From NCBI GenBank assembly GCA_029532415.1, contig JAQOTA010000048.1, positions 112,001-176,000 on the forward strand: a stretch of DNA of 64,000 bases, read 5' to 3'. Both the position numbers and the translations under genes were made by a program. Numbering within the stretch: the stretch's first letter is position 1; each line of letters opens with the position of its first letter. This stretch comes from Marasmius tenuissimus. Lineage: Eukaryota > Basidiomycota > Agaricomycetes > Agaricales > Marasmiaceae. The notes under the pieces were generated by a model. That model saw only the letters and a list, made by a program, of their open reading frames with translations, had not been told where the DNA came from and did no database searches. Positions 11,812 to 26,620 of this stretch are shown here, piece by piece.

Positions 11812-12659
11812 ATGTCTTTTGAGAAGCTCAGGTCCATCTTTCGACAGAAACTTAAACTGCCCATTTACAACGGTCCATGTGTACCACGGACGGACAGCAA
11901 ACCCGTCGCGTTTCCTCAAGCGTCCGCCAATTTCATGCATTCTTTATTTGCTCATGGTCACGTTGAAGCTTTGAGAAGGAGATTGTGCAATATGGTGGTA
12001 TGTGAGGCCACAACTTGATGCAATCATGAGCAATTTACTAACGAACTATCAGCCCTCATGGAAGACGTACGTACCATGTCCTCCCGGAAATGCATCACGC
12101 GCTCGAGACTAATTCTTGGCAAAATTCACAGAACGGACCAGGATATTTTCTACTTTCCCTCCAGGCAGATTTACGTTGACGATCAACATGCAGTCGTCTT
12201 GGGCCCGGCAACACAAAGCTTACCTGAGTACCAAACCAAGGTCGTTTCGCCTTTCGAAGCGATGTATGGAAAAGAGCGGCCACTCTTTCACGCGATGGGG
12301 CCCCACAAAAATCGCCAGGTATACTATATGGGAACGTACCGTTGCGAGAAGCTCAACCACCATTTTCCCGACGGATTTCTATATGAGGGAGGCACGTTGG
12401 TACGCGGTGTCCAATGAATCCTCCCCTTTCCGTTACTGACAGGTTCCCTTAGATCATGAAGCAGCTAGCAAGATGCGCCGTCCAATCTCAATTGACCGGG
12501 GGCGCTCTTACTGTGCATGAAGCCACCAAGATGCTCCGGGCCAAGAAGCTCAAACTGGAGTTTGCAATCCTCCAATTAGTGGATTTCAACTTCGATATTT
12601 ATAAATCTCTGGCAACTCCGATACGTAAACGTGGGGGATTGAAGCGACGGAGGTCATAA
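11812..12659 (+). CDS. Fungal DUF6697-like protein, copy B
   Basis: Exons 11812-11997, 12053-12066 (a 14-nt microexon, ccctcatggaagac), 12132-12399 and 12453-12659 give 224 residues. Core motifs match copy A: FYFPSRQIYV, HAVVLGPATQ, QVYYMGTYRCEKLNHHFPDG, then KLKLEFAILQLVDFNFDIYK. Unlike copy A it has no long acidic-serine tail and ends in a basic stretch (RKRGGLKRRRS). A further 5' exon (about 11633-11752, donor GTGAGT, acceptor just before the ATG) would extend the frame in phase, so the true start may lie upstream. Function unknown; the paralogy is certain, the family name tentative. Confidence 0.6.
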
Positions 12660-12823
12660 AGCGCGCAACTTCTTTCTTGGTTACTTTGATATGATGTGTA
12701 GAAGCCCAGAGACGTATTGTAGTGATGATAATTTACACACAACTATTGCTTAATAACTAGCGGGACAAATGGGCAAACCTTATAGTGTTGAAGGAGCCCT
12801 CGGGATAATATGCGATGGAAACA

Positions 12824-15210
12824 TCAATCGAAAACTAAATCAGCGTATGGACTCTTGAACATGCTCGATAACGGGCGGGTGTTGTCCGAGTCTCTCTCTC
12901 CATCTCTTTCCAGCGCGGCGGCATGCTGGTCATGAGCCAAATCAGCGTAGGGACTCTGACCTGGACTCACGAACGTGTGAGGGCCCTTCGATAATGAACC
13001 GGCTCGCCCTCTCTGGTCCGGAGAACGCTTGACATTAGTTCGAGGCCGTGAGGAAGGGGTAGGCGATGATTCTGGAACCGACAGTAATCCGACAATCGCA
13101 CAGCTCCCAGGAGAAGGGATACGAGAGGAAGGGGCCTGGTCAGAACTATCGGGACCCAACTTGCGGCGAGATCTCCGGAGATTGGGTTGTATTGGTTCGC
13201 TGGTATCGTGCTTGGAAGGTGTCTGTAGTTTTTTCGATCCCTTGGCACCCTTGAGGACATCTCTCTTCAATCGCTTGCGCATCTGGTAATTTGACCACTC
13301 TTCGCTCCCTTTCCCCCCAGAGGCAGACCGCCGTTTGCACAGGGGAAAATCCGTCTCTTCATCAGAAGATTCAGCGTAGCACGGGGAGGGGGTCGGCGGT
13401 GAGGGAGCACGGCCACAAGTCCGTTTCAACCGTCCGGGTCCATCACTAGGGGCCCTCGAAGCTGGAGAGTCCGAAGCTGGGAGGCATCTGAAAGGCTGTA
13501 CATGATCTGGGTCGAAGCCTGTGTCATCCTGCATCGAAAAGTAGTTCTCCGTATCCGACTGGCAAGACGTGAATGTCGTATCACGGCCGATTCTTGACCG
13601 CTTGGACGGAGGTTCGTCAACATCTTGGCTTCTCACGGGGGATCTTAGTCGCTTTGAAGGTCGAGTGGAGGATTTGAAAGGCGCCTCGGTGTGAGACTGA
13701 TGCTCCGAAAGTGAAGTAGAAGAAGGAGTACAGGGAGGTAGGGGAGGATAAGAGGTATCCGACAGGCGATGATCCCAAACATGCTTTCGGGACGATGCAG
13801 ACCCTGGCTCTGTATCCTTCGGTCGAGATCGAGCGCCGTTGTTTCCTGTGATCGGAGCAGTCTTCGGTATGACTTCCCTACCCTTCTCGGCAACAACCTC
13901 AGCGCCTTCATCAGCGTCCAAGGCAGACCTTATCACATTCAACCTGGCCTCTGAGCTACGCGTGACTCGAGGGTTAGCCACAAAAGTACGTTTCCGAGCA
14001 CTCTTGGCAACAACTCCTCCAGAAAGAACATGGGGCCCCAGTTCTCCATCCCGAGCCTTTTGAAACTCCTCCAGAAGCTCCTGAAACAAAGAAGTTCTCT
14101 TCACATAGGAAGCTTCCTGAGGAACCAAGTAGTCTAGTTTTTCGTCCTTCGGGGGTTCGTTTACCTGACCAGGCTTTGTACGGTAGAACTCCCGAGGTGG
14201 CTTTGCGTTAAGAAGCAGGCCAATGTCGTGCAGAATCCTCACGGATTCGTACTGGATGTAGGCGTCTGATGTTCCCCACAAAGTGAAGACAGCATTGAAG
14301 CAGAAGAAGATAGGATGAGCGAGGCTACGAATATCTTCAAGGTCTGGATGGTCAAACGGATGGCAGTATTCCGTATATCCGGGTCTATTTGCGTATCTTT
14401 CAAGGCCTTTGACAGGTCTTGAGGTGTCAATGTTCTTGCGATTTATACTTCTTTCGGGATCGAGGCTTAGGTTGAGGAGTTGGTATGTCCACTCATGCTG
14501 AGAGAATTCCTAGTTGACATGATTAAAACTGAATGAAGAGGTAAAAGACGTTGGGACATACCTCATAAAACTTCTCTCTATCCTTGGTCAGCGGGTGTTG
14601 TGCGTTTCGACGCAAGTACTCCAGTATCTCATGGAGAAGTGGGAGCGGGGGAATCAGTAGGAACTTCCCCTTATCGAAAGCGTGGTGAAGATCAACTTTC
14701 ACTAGTATTCCCGTCAGCCGCGTGCAGTGAGCGCCTTGGATACTGCTACTTACTAATGATGAGATTCAAGTAGCAATCCAGATACAAGGTCTGGGGGTAT
14801 AGACCTATGGCATATTCCAACGCTCGAATCTGATGTGAAACATTTCTTGAGCTGAGGGCAAGAACCATGCCGCACAGGGTACTCACATGCGGGGTGTACG
14901 TTGTCCTCGCGACAAGATGGCAGAAGTTGAGGTCATCGTTGATGCCTCCAGGCTCCCAAGTCAGGATGCAGCGAAATCCGTACAGGGCGGATGCGATTAT
15001 TCTCAATCGGAAAGCATTAAGCCACCCGATGACGAGGCTTCCAGCAATGTTGCTCTTTTGCGAGGTCTTCTTATTCTTGTGGGTGTAGGACTCGTCAATC
15101 GTCGGCGGAGAGATGTCTTGAAAGAGCGATGTGGAAGAACTGTGCATCGTAGCGATGCTGATCTGGCTCAACGTTCGAGAGGCGGTCGTGTCGAGAAAGA
15201 AACGGAACAT
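12824..15210 (-). CDS. HNH-nuclease-domain protein with long disordered tail
   Basis: Four exons (15210-14887, 14829-14754, 14701-14562, 14509-12824) close in phase to 741 residues. The HNH-like core is seen as CILTWEPGG, then FCHLVAR (His98), LEYAIGL, LYLDCYLNLI (Asn130) and DLHHAFDKGKFLLIP (His139/140). This order and spacing match the HNH domain common in uncharacterised Agaricomycete proteins (HNH_2 type). The C-terminal 430 or so residues are low in hydrophobics and rich in Ser, Pro, Arg and Lys, with NLS-like clusters (KRLRSP, RKRLKRDVLK). The tail ends with the motif SPYADL twice, about 36 residues apart. Nuclease activity is not proven: many such fungal HNH domains have no known function. 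It is divergent from the coiled-coil gene starting at 15763. Confidence 0.75.
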
Positions 15211-15549
15211 TGACCCTGGGAAACGGAGCTAAATGTTTGACAGCCCTTGCTTGAGTGTCTCAGGGACAATTTCTCGAAATATTGCTGTATTCGATTTTGG
15301 AGCGCTTCGTGTGGTACAACGTTGTGTATATGTACAGAAAGATCTTGAAAGTTTTGACTAGCCCACGGCAACGAATACATAGTAAGCGAACTTGTAACAA
15401 GTCGATGCATTGCCGCTTATTTCGGAGAATCATGTCGGATCATGGACCGGGTCATTTGTGGGTAAAGTCCCAGAGGCTTTGGATGCTGGCGCTCGAAGGA
15501 CTTGGGAGGTGAAGATGTTTGTGGGAAAAAACTCCATCAACCAAATGCA

Positions 15550-15576
15550 GAGACTCACGTGAGACAGTTGAGTCTC
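15550..15576. promoter_or_regulatory. Inverted repeat containing CTCACGTGAG in a divergent promoter
   Basis: GAGACTCA (15550-15557) and TGAGTCTC (15569-15576) form an inverted repeat, and the 10-bp palindrome CTCACGTGAG (15554-15563) overlaps its left arm. It lies in the 552-bp space between two divergently transcribed genes. CACGTG is the E-box bound by bHLH factors such as Cbf1. Site use is inferred from position only. Confidence 0.4.
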
Positions 15577-15762
15577 ATTTAACAATCACATGGCTGGTTC
15601 AAGCTGCGACAGAGTTTTCTGTCCTGCCATCCCTACTTCCTTGGACCTTCATGCATTCATGCCATGCCCTGTGGGCAATAATGTTGCTTTGAGATCTGTT
15701 CAAGATTCGTTGAGCAGAAACATGGCTTATCAGGGCCATTTGATAGCCGAGGTTCCAACGTT

Positions 15763-18700
15763 ATGTCAACTTTCTCCGTGCAACAAACCAAGTCGAGTTC
15801 GCCGACAACTTCGATTCCATCGTTCGAACGCTTAACTCAAGCAGACCAACCATTGTTTGTTCTCGTTCAAAACATGGCTGCTAACACTCCCATTCGGGCG
15901 AGAAGCATTTCGCTTCATCGCACACCAGTCCAACCTCAAGCCGGTATCTCAGATACTACTCTTGTCCAACGCCCAAGGACCCGGTCCCAAAGTGTCAATC
16001 CAGAGAGCTTTGGCCTATCGCGGGACACAAATCTCAAGAAGAACTCCGGCGGAATGTACTCAAAAGTCAGTGACTATCTCCCGCTTTTCTACACGTTGCT
16101 CAATTGATCTCGTAGACCGGGAGACGGGATGGAGGTCAGGACTATGCGCAGTCAACAGCTCAACTTCATGCTGAGTCACAGTCGGAGAGGAACCAGGATG
16201 CAGTTCGTCTGAATAGGATTTTCTATCAGAGACATTTTACCCATCCCATGTATAGGAAGTTAATGCAGGCCGCAAGAAACGAAAACACCGCGGTGGTGAC
16301 GGTGGCGCCGGTGTAAGAGTTCTCGCCCCGTGACAACGAAGATACTAACTCGGGAGTCGACGGATAGCCAGATCATGATGAAGATGATGTCGAACATCCT
16401 AGACACAAACACAAACCAACTCATGAGATAACGGTAATTGCTATGAATGTCCACCGCCAGGCTATCAGTAATCGACTCCTCTTGTCCCAGAAACCCTCCC
16501 GAAGCCGAGCGAAGTCTGTATCCGTCATTGTACCCACTCTTCAAGAGGTACTAATCAAGAACGATATGGTGTGTCACACATCGGCGTAATGGGGCTTTTT
16601 CTTCGTGTCTTGAGGCTGACAGTGTTCTCTTCGGGAAAAGACAACGGAAGCAAAGTCCAGACCCATCTCAGCCTCTCGAAACATAGCATCTATTCTTCAG
16701 GTACGCCAACTCGACAGTATTTGGCGTAATGGGCATATAACTGACATTCGATCAGACCAACGAGTCAAAGCGACCTGCCTTACCACTTGGGATCGTCGGC
16801 CAGGGAGGCCATGTCCACTCAGCATCTTCGGTGGAGGATATTAGATCTACATACAAGAAACAAATTGCTCAGCTCGAGGAGAGAGCGGAGGCTGCGGAGA
16901 AGACGAACCATCGGTTGGTTGATGTGAGTGCCTGAGCCACTTCAAATGTCAGTTGAGCTTGCTGACCTCTCGATGATAGGAATTGAAGACTAAATTGGAA
17001 TCTAAGGTGAAGGGACCGTGAATCTAGGGGTTACGCGGACCTAATACTGATGCCGCTATGACCAGGAGCGCGAAAATCGAAGTCTTCGGCTTGAATTGGA
17101 CCAAGTGAAGAAGCGGTTGGAGATAGCTTCGCTCATGGAAACAACTTCATGGAAGGCAGGTTGATTATCTTAGTATCAATGTGTAGTACTGATTGAGTCT
17201 TATCAGGGATACGACGAGGTCAGAAAGCTGTTGGACAGCAAGTTCTCAATTGAAAATGATTTTGAAATGCCCAAGGTCCGTTCTTTCTGGCTTCATCACC
17301 TTTGTCCCCACGAATTCAAAGAAATCCAGGCCTCCAACGAGGACTTGCAAGACATTGACACCAGGATCCTGAGCCACCCTTCAACCAGCGTGCCTTCTCA
17401 CGATGCTAGTGAGAACCCTTCTACCTCGCAGGATAGCAGTGAGGATGTGACAATGGTACGTCGGCTCCCTCGGCTCTTTCTCTTGGTGGGACGCGCCCTC
17501 ATGATCCTCAGCATGTTGACGATCACGGGGAGGACACGAATAGTAACCAGGTATGCACCAGAGATCTGCGCTGGAGAAGCGTGGACGCGTGGGAGACTGA
17601 TGTATTTGCCTACTCCTTAGCAGCTCGTGCGTGACGTCACTGCGACAGAGCAACCTGTGAAAAACAAGTCTACTAAGCGGCAGCCCAAAAAGGTGACTAT
17701 CATCGTCCGAAGCCCTGTTTTTGTGCCCGAAAGCTGATCTCCACCCAGGAGAAGGAAAAGATAGTGCGACCCAAGATCAAAGACTTGCTCACTGGCGGGC
17801 TTGCCAAGTCTTGTGGGTGTTTACAGAGACATCCGGAGAGCATCTCAAAATCGCTCGAGCGATCAAAGAGTCAGCGGCAGGGTCCCAAATCTTCCCTTTT
17901 CGTCTGTACCGTGATGGGCACATGTGCTGAAGCTCTCGCTGTCGGTCCTCAGACAAAGAAAAAGTCTCGAAGCCGACTCCAATATGACTTGGGCAAGCTC
18001 GAGGGCTTCCTTTCCTTCATGAAAGAAGAGATGGGGTTTGAGATCGCCATTCACGACGTCATGCAGCTACCGCCGCCCACTCCTCACGATTTCATCGCCC
18101 GGGTGTACTTCGTGGACGTTTCGAAGAAATCTATTCCGGATGTGAGGTCGCTCCTGCAGTCATTACCAGATCGCTACTGTGATGACGTCCCATGCTTACT
18201 CACTTTCTCTGATGAGTGTGCAATGCAGATTGCCATACCTTCAGAGAAAAGACCAAGCGCAACGATGATCCAGTTCGAGCAGATTTCTGGCGTGGTGAAA
18301 GACGACGAGATTGAAGAAGCTGTCCGGAGAATTCTGCCAGGGGTTGAGCAGGTTACGGAGACACGATTCCTTTCCACGACCGAGCGCCTTAGAGCTTGTA
18401 TCAGATGGGAAGATGTTCTAGAATTTTCTGAGCCCCACTTCAGCTTGATACGCGGAGAGAGGCAGAAAGTTTCTTTCGGATCACTTAAATCTGCAGTTAT
18501 GGCGAGGGCCGAGCGTGAGTGTCTTCCAGGTCTACCGAGTTTCGTGATCAAGACATCTCTTTGATAGCCTGTCATTTTTGCTCTTACGACTGCATCGACT
18601 CCTTTTGGCCTCACGCCGTGGAGAATTGCAAGACTCTTGGTTCGCTGGCTAGGTTTAAGAGATTTGTGTTCAAGGACTCTAGAGCGCCTGCTTCTGTTCA

Positions 18701-18803
18701 GCCGAAGTCCAAAACCCGGGATATTGACATTCCCGAGCGGCCGATAGCGCGACTTCGCCAGAGTCCAGCTCAGGTACAGAGTAAACGGGGCCAGCGTACT
18801 TGA
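15763..18803 (+). CDS. Unrecognised coiled-coil protein, about 790 residues
   Basis: Proposed exons: 15763-16065, 16116-16310, 16368-16568, 16623-16700, 16756-16923, 16980-17006, 17066-17159, 17207-17275, 17330-17455, 17512-17550, 17621-17692, 17749-18514 and 18568-18803. An N-terminal Ser/Thr/Arg-rich region is followed by a coiled coil of about 85 residues (IAQLEERAEAAEKTNHRLV, then SLRLELDQVKKRLEIASL). Next come an acidic Ser/Asp linker and a C-terminal region of about 330 residues with folded character. Near the end are Cys/His residues (CHFCSYDC then VENC). I do not recognise the family. One junction (17159/17207) does not keep phase with plain GT-AG sites, so that border is uncertain or marks damage. 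Confidence 0.5.
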
Positions 18804-19227
18804 AGTCTTCGTACTTCCGGCCTACGCCACACTGAGTTTTTTCTCTTACAATTATCTTGACCCACTACTAGTACTTTGTTCTTCTTACCAGTCTTGCTAT
18901 AGTCAGTTTAAATGTTTAAGCACACGATTATTACACGTACTTTGTCATTTCGCGTTCCCCGGCCATTGCCTTGAAGTTTGAAGTTCGCCGAAAATGCATT
19001 CGGATGTCCCGGCCCGGACTCGATCCTAACTTCATTCGGCATTGCATGTTGTTCTGGCCAGACTCTTTCACGGCTACCCCTTGCATGCTTGGTCTCAATT
19101 GCAATAAACACAAGGGATCGAACAAAGGCGACAAAAGAACAACGAGTCACGACCTCCTTAAAAGTTTACTATCATCTCGGCTCCCTCTCACCGAATCATT
19201 TTGGCTCTCCACTCAGGCTGAACTCCC

Positions 19228-21093
19228 ATGTCTCAATCTCTCGAACAATTAGCAAGAGCAAGGGAACTCAAAGATCACGCCAACTCTCTCTTCATCAAGA
19301 GAGAATTCAAGTCTGCAAACGCAATGTACAGCAAAGCTATCGCGCTGGATGTCGAAGACAAGGACTTTCGGGCCGTGCTTTATGCTAATCGTTTTGCATG
19401 TGGAGTCTGGACTCAGTCTAGAACGGTGCGTAAGAAATCGCGTTTCTTTTATGTTTTTGCTTGTTCATACCGAGCACCAACACACACACAGATACGCTCA
19501 AGCTGCTGAGGATGCAACTGCGGTAAGGCAAAGCGACAATGTTCTGTGTGAGTGTGCGAAAAGGACTTCTGATGATGTTTCTTTTCCAATTGTATGCAGG
19601 CAACGGCACTGAGCCCAACTTACGCTAAAGCTTGGGCAAGACTAGCGATCGCAAAGGATGTGAGGGATAAATCCAGGGATCTCGTTTTTGGCGCAGAACG
19701 GACCATGCTGACCAAGTCTGATTTCGCTAGAAATTGAAGAAGCCAACAGAAAGTAGCATGGCATGGAGAAAGGCTATCAAGTCGTTGTCAAAGGATCATC
19801 TTACCGAAGACGAAACCAGGCAGAAGCAACAGTACGAAGATGGACTCGACGCTGCGTTGGAAGCTCTTGAAAACCTTCAACTAGAAGGGACTTAAGGTTA
19901 ATGTGGACTACCAAATTGAAGAGACGGAGTCAGTGCCACTTGAGCATCAACCCTTGCGAATATGTGGCACTTACCTTCAAGCAGCACGCGCGGAGCTCGC
20001 TTATTACAGAGGATGGTCCGAAGGCTCGCCAGACGCAATACTTTCGCAGGCAAGAGAACGAGCAGCAAATGAAGGGTTGCGGAGGATGTATTTTGCTCTC
20101 AGTATCACGATATAGTGAGTCTCAGATGCACCTCGTTGAAACAATTTGCTCAATTGAACGCCTTTCATAAGTGCCCTAATTGTGACCGGCTTTCTGGAAG
20201 GATACGTTCACAAGAAGCCAACAGTCGCGGTACAATATTTCGAGCGTGTCATACGAATTCTCGAACTAGCTCATGAATTATGGGGAAACGCCCGCGAGCT
20301 GGGTCGAGATTCGATATTCAATAGAATCTTCATATTTGGAGTCCACAAGCTACGCTCAGATTTCCTTCGAGATGTAGGCGTTCCCTCAACCTTGATCATT
20401 GACACGAAGCTCACGCTCGAATCGACCTTCGGTTGATAGGTATACGAGTCGGAGTCGATCGCTTCTAGGAAAAAAGAGGCATTGTCCGTGCTGTTTAGCA
20501 AATCGACCGATCTTGTGAAGGTTATGAACGAGTTTACGCCACCTGATCGTCTTGAGGACATCTATTCTATTGCCGCTTTCTACTATCATGTTCGTGGACA
20601 CGCATTGGCGTAAGCCCTTACTTATATGCGACTTGTATCACAAGTCTACGTGTTTGACTACTCTTTTCTTTCTGCATCCCAGAATTGCCGCATTCTGTTG
20701 CGAACAAAAGGACTTTGCGGTACCTGCATGTCCGGCTCGTACTTCCCGACATGCCGCCAACTAATACTTATTGGCTGCCGACGACTTTCCTAAGGATGAC
20801 GAGTGGCATCTCGGTAAGGGTATCTTGATCTCTACTCACCGAAATCTGACTGCGAAATCTCCGTAGTGTGTCTCGACGCCGCTTTCAATGCTATGGCAAT
20901 AGCTGGACTCTCAATCAAGGCTCTGCTCGAAGTTATAGACCGTTTTCGATCTGCACTTCCCGATACGCAGGTGATTTGGGGTACCTGGGCAGCAGAGACG
21001 CGCAGTGCAGCATTCGGAAAGATGCTCATCTATGAAGCTCACCTCCAGCAATTGCTCGAAGAGGGGCTGATCACCGCGGTACCGAGAATGTAG
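19228..21093 (+). pseudogene. Broken TPR-domain protein, paralogue of the gene at 48800
   Basis: The exon order matches the intact paralogue on the same strand 29 kb away: HANSLFIKREFKSANAMYSKAIAL, YAQAAEDATA, ATALSPTYAKAWARLAIAKD, then later AFYYHVRGHAL and QVIWGTWAAETRSAAFGKML. Two in-frame stops interrupt it, at 19893-19895 and 20762-20764. At the first stop roughly 100 residues of the paralogue are missing, pointing to an internal deletion. Several splice sites are still good (GTAAGA donor at 19440, phase-consistent acceptors), so decay is recent relative to the duplication. A shortened N-terminal TPR peptide could still be made. Confidence 0.75.
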
Positions 21094-21299
21094 TCATGCG
21101 CCGTTGCGATGTCATGGATTCGACCTTCATTCGTGGATTCGAATTCATTTATCCCTGAGTTCGTACCCAACTCTCCTCCAGAGAAAAGGACCACGAGTAG
21201 AGTGAGATGCAGGGATGTCGCAGGAAGGATTAACTCGAAATGATGGAAGTATCTCGTACAACATTTGACCTACAAAAATCGATATAGTGAAACAGTCTT

Positions 21300-24219
<2,920 letters not shown>

Positions 24220-26453
24220 TTACAACCACTCGACGGTCTACAAAGGAACCCATTAGTCGAAGAAGCAAGGGGTGTGAGAGTCAGACATACTGCTGGCGGT
24301 TTTGAAGAGATATCGTAGGTAACGCGATTGATTCCAGCGACTTCATTGGTTATCCTTGAGGAGATGCGGCGCAACACCTCCGGGGGGAAAACATACCTTT
24401 GAAACAATTATCAGCTCAGAAGAAAAAAACGTAATAAAGGATGACGGTTGGTGCAGGGAAGAACGTACCAGTCGGCGGTCATGAAGTCTTCCGACTGGAC
24501 TGCACGCAGCGCGATGACCTAGACGGAAATGAAAAGTCAACACAAGACAGATACTCAAGAGGCCCAGACCTCCACGAACCTGCTCGTATGTCCTCTGATC
24601 CCCCATAACGCCCACGGCTTTGACCGGCAGAAGAACTGCGAATGCTTGGGAAATCTCGTTATACAGACCGGCTTTGCGGATTTCCTCAATGTAAATGTTG
24701 TCTGCCTTTTGGAGGATTTGAACCTGCTCCCTAGTGACCGGGCCTAGAATACGAATCGCGAGGCCAGGGCCTGGGAATGGGTGCCGCTGAACAAGCGGTG
24801 CAGGGATAGACAGGATGCGACCCAATGCTCGTACTTCATCTGCGCAATCCCTATATGTCAGTCGATGTACGACCACCGATGGGATAAGGAACCGAACCTT
24901 TGAACAGTTCACGAAGAGGCTCGATCAATTTCAACTTCATGTCCTTCAACAGACCCCCAACGTTATGATGAGTCTTGATCGTAGCGCTTGGCCCTTTGAA
25001 GCTGATGCTCTCAATGACGTCCGGATAGAGGGTCCCCTGCAGTAGCCATTCCACTCTTCCTTTCGCAGACTCTCCTTGCTTTTCGGCTTCCTCTGCCTGC
25101 GCCTCAATCTTGGCAGCTTCCTCTTCGAACACATTGATAAAAGTGTTCCCTATAATTTTTCTCTTCTTTTCCGGGTCTTCCACCCCAGCCAAGCGCTCGA
25201 GGAACAGAGCAGACGCGTCCACGACCGTAAGGTTGACGCCCAAATCTTTATTAAGCATCTCGTAAACTTGCTGTGCTTCGTTCAGGCGCAATACACCATT
25301 ATCAACCATGATGGCATGGAACCTGCGAAAGAGACGGATCTGAGTTACATACCGCGAAGCTTTGTAACAACCGAAACTGACCTATCACCGATTGCTTCGT
25401 GCATAAGTTTCGCAGCGACTGTGCTATCCACACCACCACTGACCGCACCGATGACCCTTCCTTTTGGACCACAAATCTCACGAATTCTGGCGACTTCTTT
25501 GCCAATGAATTCTTCCTATGATCGTGTTAATGACCGAGAACTTCGGGAACACAGAACCGAAAACGAACCATAGTCCAGACATTTCTGCAACCACATATGT
25601 CGAGAATAAACCTTCCGATGACTTCCTTTCCTCGCGGGGAGTGAGTTACCTCCGGATGAAACTGGATCCCGTAGAACGGTTTGGTGTCGTGAGCGATCGC
25701 AGCAAAGGGTGCAGTGTCTGTGTGTCCAATGACATGAAAACTGGGAGGGATCTCTGACAGTTGATCTCCGTGCGACATCCAAACCTACGCCATAAGAGTA
25801 AAAAAACATAAGAATTGATGTTTATCACACTTACGACAGGGAAAGTTTATATCGGCTCACCTGCATCTCCTCTCCCAAGCCACGGAACAGGGCATCAACG
25901 GGAGAGTCTCCATCGTGAACCTTCTTCACCTTTACGGCTGCATAACCGTATTCACGGTGAGAACATTTCGCAATTTTTCCCTTCAGATTCCATGCCATTT
26001 CCTGCAATGAGATTTCAATCAGCCTGTCCTCCTGGTCGGATATTCCGGAACGAACAAATCAAAACGCACCTGCAATCCATAGCAGATTCCAAGGATCGGT
26101 ACTCCGAGATCGAATACAGAAGGATCAACATGAGGCGCATCCTGGTCATAGACCGAATACGGTGAACCTGAAAGGATGATTCCTGTATGTTCTAGATCAG
26201 TGTCGATTCAGCAACCATGAACCAAGGTTTTGTACTGGCCTTTTGGTTTGAAATGAAGGTCCGCGATTTTCGTTGTACAAGGTAAAAGCTCTGCGTACAC
26301 TTTGTGTTCTCTGCATCGCCTAGTTATGAGATGACTGTACTAATAACAAGGAAACATTAGAACTGGTCTCAGGGAACGATAAGGAAGAAACGGAACCTGA
26401 GAGCCAAAGTCGAGAATGAGAATGGTATCGAATTGATCGTGTATTTCAGACAT
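24220..26453 (-). CDS. GUA1: GMP synthase (glutamine-hydrolysing)
   Basis: Eleven exons: 26453-26397, 26339-26240, 26182-26070, 26001-25861, 25784-25569, 25515-25382, 25322-24898, 24839-24580, 24518-24469, 24396-24291 and 24237-24220. All phases close to 539 residues. The N-terminal class I amidotransferase has nucleophile Cys86 (GICYGLQ) and His180/Glu182 (FHPEV). The ATP pyrophosphatase has the PP-loop SGGVDS from residue 235. The dimerisation domain ends [18 protein letters not shown]. It converts XMP to GMP in cytosolic purine synthesis, using glutamine-derived ammonia and ATP. Intron 2 (26183-26239) must start with GC to keep the frame (PKG then [11 protein letters not shown]), a GC-AG intron with the atypical donor GCCAGT. 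CTCACGTGAG lies about 130 bp upstream. Confidence 0.95.
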
Positions 26454-26581
26454 GATGGTAGAGGAGAAAGCTGGGCGACGATGTTAGCGATGGCGGTGAC
26501 GATAACAGCGACAACGACACCCACGACGAGGACAACAGTCACAATGCCGCCGGCCACCCAAAAATTTCGCGGCAGCTTGAG

Positions 26582-26620
26582 CTCACGTGAGATACGCGGT
26601 CACAGTGCACGGGACTGTGA
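26582..26620. promoter_or_regulatory. CTCACGTGAG and a second palindrome upstream of GMP synthase
   Basis: The 10-bp palindrome CTCACGTGAG (26582-26591) is identical to the one at 15554-15563. Just beyond it TCACAGT (26600-26606) and ACTGTGA (26614-26620) form a 7-bp inverted repeat. Both lie 129-167 bp upstream of the GMP synthase ATG, a normal place for fungal activator sites. Confidence 0.45.

Noticed and set aside
16434..16460. Apparent intron GTAATT...CCGCCAG
   Set aside because: Only 27 nt, too short for splicing, and the frame reads through it, so it was kept as coding.
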